This document shows, piece by piece, positions 8,548 through 17,262 of a DNA stretch of 64,000 bases. The DNA comes from a bacterium (GTDB lineage: Bacteria > Electryoneota > JAOADG01): positions 1-64,000 of the forward strand of contig JAOADG010000008.1 of the NCBI GenBank assembly GCA_026417415.1, in the 5' to 3' direction. The notes beneath the pieces are model-generated. The model ran no database searches, was not told the DNA's origin, and was given only the letters and a program-made list of their open reading frames with translations. The stretch's first letter is position 1; the number at the start of each line of letters is the position of its first letter. Position numbers and translations under genes: made by a program.

Positions 8548-9912
8548 CTATTTTGCGGCCTCACCCCAAAATCTGGATAAACTACGAACGCCATAAATAA
8601 AATGTTTCAAACTTAACCATTCGTTAGGACTATGTGCGTTCTCGTTTGGCTGGGAAAATCCAAGTAACACCGAATCCAAGTTCAAAACATCTTTAAATGC
8701 AGCTACAATAGGAATAGAACCACCTGCTCGTACAAATACAGGTTCTTTCTGAAATGCATCACGCAAAGCACGTTTACCCGCTTGAATAAAGCGATTATTT
8801 CTATCCACAAGTACAGGTTTACCACCATGATGCAATTTAATTTCAATCCGACAGCCGGGAGGGCAGAGTTCTTGGACAAATCGTACAAACTTGCGTTCAA
8901 TATCTTTTGGTTCTTGATCAGGTACCAATCTACAACTAATCTTGCAATGGGCTTTAGCAGGTAATACTGTCTTTGCACCCGATTCTACAAAACCAGAAAG
9001 CAATCCATTCACTTCCAAAGTTGGACGTGCCCACAAACGTTCCAAAGTTGTAAAACCAGATTCACCTGAGGTAGAATGTACCCCCAATTCCATACAATAT
9101 TTATCTTCATCAAAAGGTAAAGTTGCCCATAATGCTTTTACATCTTCTGGAACACCTCGAACATGATCATAAAAACCGGGGATGGTGATTACTCCTTTAT
9201 CGGTCTTTAATCTTGAAATTAAACGTGCCAATTCAAAAGCAGGATTATCAATTGAACCACCATAAGTACCACTATGTAAATCGCGATTGGGACCATATAA
9301 ATCAACTTCAAAATAAACCAAACCACGTAAACCATCACAAATGGTTGGCAGTTCATCTGCGAAGAGTCCTGTATCTGAAATTACAAACACATCACCCGAC
9401 AATTCTTGCTTGTGTTCTTTAATAAAGGGAATCAAGTGGACGCTACCAATTTCTTCTTCACCTTCAATGAGTAATTTGATATTGACGGGCAAACTACCAT
9501 AAACTGCCAGATACGTTTCAATCGAGCAAAAATGCATCCATACTTGTCCTTTGTCATCTGCAGCGCCTCGAGCGATTATGCGATCTCCATCTAAAAACGG
9601 TTCAAATGGATCTTTTCTCCAAAGATGAAGAGGATCAACTGGTTGAACATCATAATGACCATAAACGAGGATAGTTGGTGCAGATGGGTTAGGTGAACGT
9701 AATTCACCCGTAAGAATTGGATGACCTTTTGTTTGGTGAACTTGAACCTTTTCAAAACTTAAGGAGCGTGCATGGTTGGCAAGCCATTCGCAGCAATCAA
9801 TCAAATCTTTTTGATGGGATACTGAGGTAGAAATGGTCGGAAAACGTAAGAATGTAAATAAACCTTCTAAAAACTTTTCTTGGTGGTCCGAAATGTAGGA
9901 ATCAACTGACAT
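8548..9912 (-). CDS. M20 family dipeptidase (CNDP/PepV-like)
   Basis: 454 aa, usual length for M20 dipeptidases. Metal-site motifs are intact: GHYDVQP (His86, Asp88), RGAADDKG (bridging Asp near 120), EGEEEIGS (Glu near 152-153), ISDTG and the late His in ENAHSPNEW. The insert DLHSGTYGG belongs to the dimerisation domain. It hydrolyses dipeptides in the cytoplasm, and no signal peptide is present. TTAGGAG lies seven bases before the ATG and fixes the start. It stands alone on its strand. Confidence 0.92.
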   Translation of the reverse strand: MSVDSYISDHQEKFLEGLFTFLRFPTISTSVSHQKDLIDCCEWLANHARSLSFEKVQVHQTKGHPILTGELRSPNPSAPTILVYGHYDVQPVDPLHLWRKDPFEPFLDGDRIIARGAADDKGQVWMHFCSIETYLAVYGSLPVNIKLLIEGEEEIGSVHLIPFIKEHKQELSGDVFVISDTGLFADELPTICDGLRGLVYFEVDLYGPNRDLHSGTYGGSIDNPAFELARLISRLKTDKGVITIPGFYDHVRGVPEDVKALWATLPFDEDKYCMELGVHSTSGESGFTTLERLWARPTLEVNGLLSGFVESGAKTVLPAKAHCKISCRLVPDQEPKDIERKFVRFVQELCPPGCRIEIKLHHGGKPVLVDRNNRFIQAGKRALRDAFQKEPVFVRAGGSIPIVAAFKDVLNLDSVLLGFSQPNENAHSPNEWLSLKHFIYGVRSLSRFWGEAAK

Positions 9913-10019
9913 AAATACTCCTAAGTAGCAGTGCGATGTAAGTGGGGTATTAGTAAATCACAATATAATCATTGTGCGGGTAATCACAAAATTGCGTATT
10001 TCTTGAAAAATTAAACATA

Positions 10020-10814
10020 TTAAGGGAAAGGATGCTCACGATAAAACAAATCCCAACCAATACGAAAACTGCCTGTGCCATCTGAATGTAGGGTTGCACG
10101 GACAAATTCATATCCATCTAAAAACAAATTGATTGACCAATCGCCATTGCTTGATCGATTCGAACTGCCAGTTACGTTCCAGCGATATGGAACACCATCG
10201 TTTTCCCAAGAAACGGCAATACCTGTCCACTGAAAACTGGTTTGATCCAAAGGCGGGGGTGTACCGCCAGCCAAAGAAAAGGTACCTCTTAAATAATATG
10301 AGTAATTGTACCAATATCCATCCGATGCAATGGTATAAAAGCGATAATAAAAGGTTGCCGTTCCTCGTAAACCACATAACGAATCTGGAGGGATAATCCG
10401 TTTTGTAATCAGTGAATACCAATAGGTGCCTGATCTTAAAGTATCGGTTGGAGAATAATACCATTCATAAAAAATTGAATCATGGATTTGATTAGGAAAT
10501 CGCCAAATATCGGGTATAAAACGTACTCGTTCTACAATGGTATCATTGATTTGCCGAGTGTACCAAATTGAATCGCTACGATGAAAAAGAGTTGAATCAT
10601 AGTATGGTGTAGGTAATGCAAATCCACGTTGTAAAGTGTCTGTCATTTGGGTCAATTCAAATGAACGAGAAAGTAAGGTACGTGCTAAGTTTTTTTGTGA
10701 TGTCTCTGAAATCAAAATGATAGGTGACAAACCGTATTCTTCTCGGCTTGGATTGCAACTTAACTGGAAGAAAATCAGAAATAATAACGGAACAAGAAGG
10801 TGTTTAATGTTCAT
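10020..10814 (-). CDS. Lipoprotein of unknown function
   Basis: 264 aa. The signal peptide ends in the lipobox FQLSC (Cys near 20), so it is a predicted lipoprotein. The mature part is rich in Tyr, Trp, Ser and Thr, with a beta-strand pattern (for example GTATFYYRFYTIASDGYWYNYSYYL and later GTGSFRIGWDLFYREH). I recognise no family. It follows the DUF4835-like gene by three bases on the same strand and is probably co-transcribed. The 107 bases after its upstream-strand neighbour at 9912 hold nothing clear beyond AT-rich DNA. Confidence 0.7.
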   Translation of the reverse strand: MNIKHLLVPLLFLIFFQLSCNPSREEYGLSPIILISETSQKNLARTLLSRSFELTQMTDTLQRGFALPTPYYDSTLFHRSDSIWYTRQINDTIVERVRFIPDIWRFPNQIHDSIFYEWYYSPTDTLRSGTYWYSLITKRIIPPDSLCGLRGTATFYYRFYTIASDGYWYNYSYYLRGTFSLAGGTPPPLDQTSFQWTGIAVSWENDGVPYRWNVTGSSNRSSNGDWSINLFLDGYEFVRATLHSDGTGSFRIGWDLFYREHPFP

Positions 10815-10817
10815 TTG

Positions 10818-11657
10818 CTATTTCAAAATATGCTTCATTTGTTCTTCATAAAGTGAACTGTGGGTACTATCCAATTTGATTAAAAGCTCCAAATAATCTT
10901 TTTTCCCCAATCCAACCGCTAATTTGGCAAGAGAGATCGCATTGGCATTGAGAAACATTTTTCGGTCTTCAGAAGGAAGTGAAGGTAATAGTAGAAATGC
11001 TGAATCTGCAAAAGGTCTTGCTTCACGAGGGTTGTATTGGATCAAATAATCGCCGGTACAAGCATAATACAAAAAGGTACGATACATACGACGGTTGCGT
11101 GCGGTTAGGGATTGAACTAAATCGCTTCGTTCATGCCAACCGGAGATAAACCTTGCATCAAACTTTCCTTGATCAGCAATGGTTCTTGCTTGAATATAAT
11201 AGCTTTCACCACCAAACAAATCCCATTTATCAAACTCATTGGCTAAAATTAAATTGGCATAAAATTCAATCACCGATAACATTGGATGATAACGGCCATC
11301 ACGATGGAGATTACGCCATTCAGGAAGCGGATAAATCCAACGTTTGTCTGTAAAGTATGCTTCAGCGCCATTGGTTGCTACGAGATAACTTTTGTATGTT
11401 CGCTCGGGAGGTTTTTCAATTACTTGTTCAATGTAAATGGAGATTTGAAAAGGAACTTCATAATCGTAAGGGTTTTCGTGCCATTTGGGTGTGGTTAAAA
11501 AGTAACGTAAACTCTTTTCAGCATCTTGCCATAAAGGTTTCAAATCATCAGGAACTTTATCCAAATTGATTTGAATAGTAGGAACAAGCAACTGCCCAAA
11601 ACATCCGAAAGGGAGTCCAAGAAAAAACAGTACAATGATGAACGATACAATGTTCAT
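10818..11657 (-). CDS. DUF4835-like envelope protein
   Basis: About 279 aa from the ATG at 11657; a TTG at 11669 is possible, and neither has a clear ribosome site. A signal peptide (IVSFIIVLFFLGLPFGCFG) is followed by a region like DUF4835 proteins of Bacteroidota: RYFLTTPKWHE, FYANLILANEFDKWDLFGGESYY and then ARNRRMYRTFLYY. That family is secreted or periplasmic with no known biochemical role. Key Cys/Asn residues at the family N-terminus are not obvious, so this is a divergent member. It is followed closely by a lipoprotein gene and is divergent from the barrel gene at 11712. Confidence 0.65.
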   Translation of the reverse strand: MNIVSFIIVLFFLGLPFGCFGQLLVPTIQINLDKVPDDLKPLWQDAEKSLRYFLTTPKWHENPYDYEVPFQISIYIEQVIEKPPERTYKSYLVATNGAEAYFTDKRWIYPLPEWRNLHRDGRYHPMLSVIEFYANLILANEFDKWDLFGGESYYIQARTIADQGKFDARFISGWHERSDLVQSLTARNRRMYRTFLYYACTGDYLIQYNPREARPFADSAFLLLPSLPSEDRKMFLNANAISLAKLAVGLGKKDYLELLIKLDSTHSSLYEEQMKHILK

Positions 11658-11711
11658 TGATGAAATCAATTGATAATTCTTTTTTCGTTTTACTAACTTA
11701 CATTATTTCTT

Positions 11712-12530
11712 ATGCATCTTCAAGTAAAGTTCATCTTAACCATTCTAATCCCATTATGCTATCTGCAATCTATCTTCGCTGCTTATGAATGGCAAACAGG
11801 ATTTCCTTTAGAACGTGTACTAAACTGTAGTGAATCCATGAAATATTCTGAAATAATGGATACCACAGGTTGGAAATGTGGTGTGATGGTGTCTAACCCA
11901 TATGGAATCAAAGAAATTACCTATACAGAATTGATTGTAGCAAAATGGAAAGTTCCTTATGCTGTAAAAATCCATTTTACTCAGTTAGGATTAGACGGAT
12001 ATCGTGAAAGTCGTTTGGGAGTTTTTGGAAGTTATGAATTGAAGCGTTTTTGGTATGCATTTGGAGGATATTTCGGATGGATTGATGTGCCTCCGTTATC
12101 TAAAAAATATGGAACTTCAATTTATTCAGAATTAGGATGGGGAACTCACACAATCCATTCCTATCTCGTTTGTAACCAGGCAATGAAAAGTAGAAACCAA
12201 TCGTTTGTATTACCTGAAAAACAAATGATGGTGATTCAATATCAACCACTTCAAACATGGATACTAAGTGGTTCAGCACAATATCTATATCAAGAAATTC
12301 AATATGCAGTGGGTGGAATTTGGAAACCTTTTGAAGAAGTTTCGGTATATATGGGTACCAATTTTACCAGAGGATGGGGAGCAGGAATATCTATTTCATT
12401 TCAAGGTTTTTCAATTGCTTTCAGTTCAGTTTTCAACGAATCACTTGGGTGGTCATCATTTTGGTCGTCACAAGTGGCTTCTGTCAAAACCAAACAAGTG
12501 GGATACAAGCATCCACCTACGATCCCTTAA
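11712..12530 (+). CDS. Predicted outer-membrane or periplasmic beta-rich protein
   Basis: 272 aa. A signal peptide (residues 1-23, ending SIFA-AYEW) is followed by amphipathic strands that look like a small barrel, such as GVFGSYELKRFWYAFGGYFGW, SIYSELGWGTHTIHSYLV and GAGISISFQGFSIAFSS. No family is recognised. Its end overlaps the next gene by about 157 bases in a different frame, which is unusual. It is the first gene of a long plus-strand run that reaches 24.2 kb. Confidence 0.6.
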   Translation: MHLQVKFILTILIPLCYLQSIFAAYEWQTGFPLERVLNCSESMKYSEIMDTTGWKCGVMVSNPYGIKEITYTELIVAKWKVPYAVKIHFTQLGLDGYRESRLGVFGSYELKRFWYAFGGYFGWIDVPPLSKKYGTSIYSELGWGTHTIHSYLVCNQAMKSRNQSFVLPEKQMMVIQYQPLQTWILSGSAQYLYQEIQYAVGGIWKPFEEVSVYMGTNFTRGWGAGISISFQGFSIAFSSVFNESLGWSSFWSSQVASVKTKQVGYKHPPTIP

Positions 12531-13879
12531 TTGAACAAAACGATGAACGTTGGTTTTGGCCTCTTGAAACAGAAAAGATGAACTGGTATAATCTGACTAC
12601 GCTAAAAAATCAATCTGGGTTTAAATCTCAAGTCAGTTTTTCACCGCACCGAACTGAAGAGAGGTCTGATGGTTGGTGGATTGGAAAATACTATTCTTAC
12701 GAAAAAGAATTGGCATTGATGATCCAAACCAAACCTTACCGTGATAAGACAATTCATAAACAAGGTTATGCGAAATGGCAAAACTACAAGTCAACACTTT
12801 ACCTTGGAAACCTCGCTTTGCGTTTTGCAAATGGATTACAACTACAAAACTATTCAACCTATCATCCCTACCGTTTTACAGAAACGTCTGTCCAAGGAAA
12901 ACTCCATCCATCGCAAAATGATCTTTACGGTATATCTTATCAAGTTAAATCTAACAATTTGGAAACTTCTATAGGATTAGCAGAACACACATCCAAAACA
13001 GACCGAAGAATTCATTGGTGGCAATTAAAATTTTTTCTAAATGACCATCATAACTTAGAAACGACAGCTCTAATGGCGTCAAGGAATCGGCAATTGAAAA
13101 AAAGTTTATTTCATTCTTTAAGTATAACCTATCAAACCAAACAAGAAAATCTCTTTACCTATTGTATTCCAGTTTTTACACCAAGTGGAAGTATTTTACG
13201 ATTGGGTACAAGCATTCTCGCGTATGGAAAACTTCATTTAGATTGGTTTGGTCAAATCAAAAGTCCTAAACTTGAATTTGCAGCATCAAAATATCAAAAA
13301 TCTAAGTATGGTTTTTTAGCAAACTACCAAATTCAATTTGAAAATGAATACCATTTCTTTTTTCAACACACTGCCAACACGCTTCAACAAAAGGAACTGT
13401 TTACAAGTTTCACCTGTATTCAAAATGAATTCGGAAATCAAACCATTTGGAAAGGATTGTACGCTAAGGAAGTCAATCAATGGCGTGTTGCTTGTTCTTA
13501 TCGTGCTGAAAACCAAATCAACCAATTCAAGCATTACAGAGGAATATGGATCCAGCAATATGAGGAATTTCAGAAACGTTCTATCCATACCATTTTAACC
13601 TATGGTATCTATTCCAAGATTAAGGAATCTTGGAATATCTTCGGTTGGAATGCGATGGTCTTAGGAAACCGATCCGATCTTGTTCCATCACAAATTGTAG
13701 CGGTACCACTATTACAATCCAACAGAAATCCTTATCTTACTGAAACTGGTGGTTATCTTGGTATTGAAATAACTTACCGTTTTCTTGGTTGGTGCATCAC
13801 AGTGCAAGGTTTTGGTAATGTAGTTAAGAGCCAACAAGAGAGTAGTAGTATCATTCTTACCACGATGTGGGAGCCTTAA
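12374..13879 (+). CDS. Predicted outer-membrane beta-barrel protein, overlapping its upstream neighbour
   Basis: Up to 501 aa. The frame starts at an ATG at 12374 inside the previous gene; a hydrophobic signal-like segment (VVIILVVTSGF) lies at about residues 25-35 and cleavage probably falls before QNQTSG. No ATG lies closer to it; a GTG (about 12446) within the hydrophobic segment is the only later choice and would leave no charged n-region, so I keep 12374 with caution. The mature protein is built of alternating aromatic/polar strands with no cytoplasmic motifs and ends TTMWEP. No family is recognised. Its own ribosome site is poor, so translation may be coupled to the gene above. Confidence 0.6.
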   Translation: MGSRNIYFISRFFNCFQFSFQRITWVVIILVVTSGFCQNQTSGIQASTYDPLIEQNDERWFWPLETEKMNWYNLTTLKNQSGFKSQVSFSPHRTEERSDGWWIGKYYSYEKELALMIQTKPYRDKTIHKQGYAKWQNYKSTLYLGNLALRFANGLQLQNYSTYHPYRFTETSVQGKLHPSQNDLYGISYQVKSNNLETSIGLAEHTSKTDRRIHWWQLKFFLNDHHNLETTALMASRNRQLKKSLFHSLSITYQTKQENLFTYCIPVFTPSGSILRLGTSILAYGKLHLDWFGQIKSPKLEFAASKYQKSKYGFLANYQIQFENEYHFFFQHTANTLQQKELFTSFTCIQNEFGNQTIWKGLYAKEVNQWRVACSYRAENQINQFKHYRGIWIQQYEEFQKRSIHTILTYGIYSKIKESWNIFGWNAMVLGNRSDLVPSQIVAVPLLQSNRNPYLTETGGYLGIEITYRFLGWCITVQGFGNVVKSQQESSSIILTTMWEP

Positions 13880-13897
13880 AATTTAAAGGAATTGAGT

Positions 13898-14965
13898 ATG
13901 AAAAAATTTGATGTAGTTGGAATAGGTGTTCCCGTTACCGATATCTTTCTAGTAAATCCTGAAATTGTTCAATTTTCCATTGAAAGCGGAAGTATTAAAA
14001 AAACGTTTATCGGGTTAGAAACAGGATCAAAATCGCCATCCCATATAGAAAATTTTACGGGAGGTAGTTCAGCAAATTCGCTTGCAGCATTGGCAAAATT
14101 AGGAAATCTCTCTTTGGCTTATGTTTGTGTAGTAGGTACAGATCAATATTCAAACATTTTGATTGAAGATCTTGAAACACGGGGTATTGATGTTACCGGT
14201 GTAATTCGTAAACATGGTTTCTCACCAGGTGTATCCGTAATCATTACTGGAACTGGAGGGGTAAGAGACAGAGCCATTTCCGTGGATCATGGCACAGGTG
14301 AGCACTTGACAGAAAGAGATTTACTTTGGGCAAGTGATGTAATCCGTTCAGCAAAATGGTTAGATATAACCTCTTTACCGTCCAAATCAATTGTACCAGT
14401 TAGAACCTTTGTGCGAAGTTTAAAAAAGGAGAATGATTCCCCAAAAGTGTTTTTAGCGCCATCTGCGTCAATGTTACACAGAGACTTAGAACAGGTGCAA
14501 CAATGGATTTGTGAAGCGGATGCTTTGGCGTTGAATGATGAAGAATTGTTATTACTTACGGGTTCTAAGACCTTACAAGATGCATTCAAATGGCTGATTG
14601 ATAAAAAGGTACCCAAAACTTTTGTTACCAGAGGAAGTCAAGGAGTAATGTACATCACTGCAGAACAAGTCATCACCATTCCTGCAGTGAAATTGAAGAG
14701 TGAAGAGATTTTTAACACCACTGGAGCAGGTGATATTTCAGCTGCAATGTTTCTTTTAGGTCTTTTACAAAACGATGATCCACTCATTACCATACAAAGA
14801 GCAGCAGTGGCTGGTGCAATAAAAATTACCTCTAAAATGTTAGGTGCAAAATCAGGGCTTCCTACCAAAGAACAATTGGAACACGAATTTAAAAAACATA
14901 AAAAAGAGTTAGTACCCAGAATTTTTCATCCATTACACAATCCAGAGGAGAATAAAACAAGGTGA
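13898..14965 (+). CDS. PfkB-family sugar/nucleoside kinase
   Basis: 355 aa. Domains match ribokinase/adenosine kinase-type PfkB enzymes: FTGGSSANSLAALAKLG near 45 (substrate lid and N-signature) and NTTGAGDISAAMFLLGLL near 270, where GAGD carries the catalytic Asp. The usual DTTGAGD begins with Asn here. It phosphorylates a small sugar or nucleoside with ATP; which one is not clear. AAAGGA lies seven bases before the ATG at 13898. It overlaps the amidase start (GTGA), so the two are translationally coupled. Confidence 0.88.
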   Translation: MKKFDVVGIGVPVTDIFLVNPEIVQFSIESGSIKKTFIGLETGSKSPSHIENFTGGSSANSLAALAKLGNLSLAYVCVVGTDQYSNILIEDLETRGIDVTGVIRKHGFSPGVSVIITGTGGVRDRAISVDHGTGEHLTERDLLWASDVIRSAKWLDITSLPSKSIVPVRTFVRSLKKENDSPKVFLAPSASMLHRDLEQVQQWICEADALALNDEELLLLTGSKTLQDAFKWLIDKKVPKTFVTRGSQGVMYITAEQVITIPAVKLKSEEIFNTTGAGDISAAMFLLGLLQNDDPLITIQRAAVAGAIKITSKMLGAKSGLPTKEQLEHEFKKHKKELVPRIFHPLHNPEENKTR

Positions 14966-16491
14966 AAAGTAAGGTATTGATTTTATCCATTGTTTTGTAT
15001 TGGGCACAGTTTCTTTTTTCTGCAGAATTAACCGTCATTCGTGATCAAGATACACTAAGGGTACCCTTGAAAAGGACTTCTAATAAACGTGATCTAATTG
15101 ATATGGTATCCTTTTCAAAAGCATTAGAGTATGCAACACAAGTCGATTCAAATGGAAACTGGTTAACAGTAAAGACAAACCCACAATTAATGTTCAAAGT
15201 GAATAATCCATTTGTTCGTTATGGAACAAAAATCATTCAGTTAAAAACTGCAGTTCAAAAAGATTTTGATGTTTACTGGGTGCCTTTAGATTGGACTATC
15301 TCCTTTTTTCAATCCATTAGTATTGAAAAAATGGAATATGATTCAAGACAATCCCTCCTTACTGTTCAACCAACCAAAGCCGTGTGGAGTGGCGTAACAT
15401 TAAGTAAAATCAGTGAGACGGAAGCGCAAATCGTTTTACATGTACCAAGAGGTCCTACTGTAAAGTACACAGTCAAAGATTCACTTGTAATGTTTGAAGT
15501 TTTTGGTGCTACTACACAATCAAAGAATTTCAAAATTAAAGCGTCACCGGGTTTCATAGCCAACAATAAACTCATCTTAGATAAACAACCCCATCTATTG
15601 CATCTAAAATTTCAATCCAAAATTGAAAAAATAGAATCCATTGATGCACGTACTTTCAAGGTAATTCTCACTCCTAAAACATTGGGTCAAGATTCCAAAA
15701 CAATGATAACACCTGAATTAGCAACTCCTTCTCCACCAACAGATAAAGGAGCAACAAAAGAAGGTTTGCAATCCCTATCAGTAAAAGATGCACAAAAAAA
15801 ATGGTTGATAGATTGTATTGTGATTGATGCCGGACATGGTGGGCATGATCCGGGCGCAATTGGAAATAAACTTCGTGAAAAAGACATTACATTAGATATT
15901 GCATTAAGATTGAAAAAAATTTTAAGCAAAGAAAAAACCTTAAAAATTGTGATGACACGCGAAACAGATATCTTTATTCCACTTCAAGATCGAACCAAAA
16001 TAGCCAATCGAGAAAATGGAAAATTATTTTTATCTATACATGTCAATTCAGCAAAGAACAAAAAAGCACGAGGAATAGAAACTTATTTTCTATCTCCTGC
16101 ACGAACTGAAAAAGCATTGGAAGTGGCTGAATTTGAAAATCAGGTGATACGTTTAGAGCAAGACACATCTGCTTATCAAAAACTTACGGATGAAAATTTT
16201 ATCCTATTAACAATGGCGCAATCCCAATTTATCCGCGAATCCCAAGATTTAGCTTTTTTAGTTCAAAGAACAGCAGTGAAAAGGTTAGGTTTAGAAGATC
16301 GAGGAGTAGATCAAGCAGGTTTTTATGTTTTGGTTGGTGCCAGCATGCCAGCGATATTATTTGAAACGGCATTTATTTCAAATTCTCAGGACGCAAAAGT
16401 TTTACGTTCAGAAGCAGGAAGACAGGCATACGCAGAGGCGTTAGCAAAAGCCATTCTTGAATTCTGTAATCGAGTCAATTCGAAAGGGTAA
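14962..16491 (+). CDS. N-acetylmuramoyl-L-alanine amidase (AmiC/Amidase_3 type)
   Basis: 509 aa. The start GTG overlaps the kinase stop. A signal peptide (about 1-20, FLFSA-EL) is followed by a beta-rich N-terminal region (about 25-265; stalk or AMIN-like) and a Ser/Thr/Pro-rich linker near 250. The C-terminal Amidase_3 domain (about 285-505) has zinc-site motifs IDAGHGGHDPGA, REKDITL and SIHVNSA, and the catalytic Glu in FETAFISN. It cuts the bond between MurNAc and the stem peptide in the periplasm during cell separation or wall turnover. It sits directly before surE with 3 bases between. Confidence 0.93.
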   Translation: MKSKVLILSIVLYWAQFLFSAELTVIRDQDTLRVPLKRTSNKRDLIDMVSFSKALEYATQVDSNGNWLTVKTNPQLMFKVNNPFVRYGTKIIQLKTAVQKDFDVYWVPLDWTISFFQSISIEKMEYDSRQSLLTVQPTKAVWSGVTLSKISETEAQIVLHVPRGPTVKYTVKDSLVMFEVFGATTQSKNFKIKASPGFIANNKLILDKQPHLLHLKFQSKIEKIESIDARTFKVILTPKTLGQDSKTMITPELATPSPPTDKGATKEGLQSLSVKDAQKKWLIDCIVIDAGHGGHDPGAIGNKLREKDITLDIALRLKKILSKEKTLKIVMTRETDIFIPLQDRTKIANRENGKLFLSIHVNSAKNKKARGIETYFLSPARTEKALEVAEFENQVIRLEQDTSAYQKLTDENFILLTMAQSQFIRESQDLAFLVQRTAVKRLGLEDRGVDQAGFYVLVGASMPAILFETAFISNSQDAKVLRSEAGRQAYAEALAKAILEFCNRVNSKG

Positions 16492-16494
16492 TGA

Positions 16495-17262
16495 ATGAAA
16501 ATTCTTTTAACCAATGATGATGGTATCCATGCATTGGGAATTCATACATTGTACCATGTTGCAAAGCAATATGGAGAAGTTGAGGTAGTTGCACCTAGTC
16601 GTGAGATGTCTGCGATAGGACATGCAATCACCATTAGCGATTCATTAAGGATAGAACCTTATCAACAAAATGGTTTAACTGGATGGGCAGTGCGTGGAAC
16701 ACCTGCAGATTGTGTAAAAATGGCAGTGAAAACCATACTTAAACAACAACCAGATATTGTAATTTCAGGTGTCAATCAAGGAAGCAATACCGGTTTAAAT
16801 GTGATTTATTCCGGAACTGTTTCAGGTGCTTCTGAAGCAGCAATTTTAGGGTATCCAGCCATAGCCGTTTCTTTGGATAGTTACTATTCAAAAGATTTTA
16901 CCTTAGCTGCAGAAGTAGCCCTAAAAGCTGCAGAAAAATTGTTACAAAACCCATTACCGAAATACAGTTTGTTGAACATTAACGTACCTTCATTACCTCG
17001 AGAACAAATCAAAGGGATCCGCGTTGGAAAACAAGGTCGCTATCGGTACGATGAAGTGTTTGACCGAAGAGAAGATCCAAGAGGAAGAGTTTATTATTGG
17101 ATGGGAGCAGAACGCTTAAATCTGATAGAAGCAGATGATATTGATGAAACCTTACTGCGGAATGGTTACATTGTATTTACACCTTTACAACTGGATCTCA
17201 CTGATTTCAATTCACTGAATCAAATCGAAAAACTCGCACAAAGTTTGGGAGACATTTCTTGA
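16495..17262 (+). CDS. surE: 5'/3'-nucleotidase SurE
   Basis: 255 aa, the normal length. The SurE hallmarks are all present: ILLTNDDGIHALGI at the N-terminus, SREMSAIGHAIT near 37, RGTPADCVK near 64 and SGVNQGSNTGLNVIYSGTVSGA near 90, which holds metal-binding Asp and Asn. It removes phosphate from nucleoside monophosphates in stress and stationary phase. The last bases overlap the guaA start (TTGA), so a nucleotide phosphatase and GMP synthase are co-translated. Confidence 0.96.
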   Translation: MKILLTNDDGIHALGIHTLYHVAKQYGEVEVVAPSREMSAIGHAITISDSLRIEPYQQNGLTGWAVRGTPADCVKMAVKTILKQQPDIVISGVNQGSNTGLNVIYSGTVSGASEAAILGYPAIAVSLDSYYSKDFTLAAEVALKAAEKLLQNPLPKYSLLNINVPSLPREQIKGIRVGKQGRYRYDEVFDRREDPRGRVYYWMGAERLNLIEADDIDETLLRNGYIVFTPLQLDLTDFNSLNQIEKLAQSLGDIS

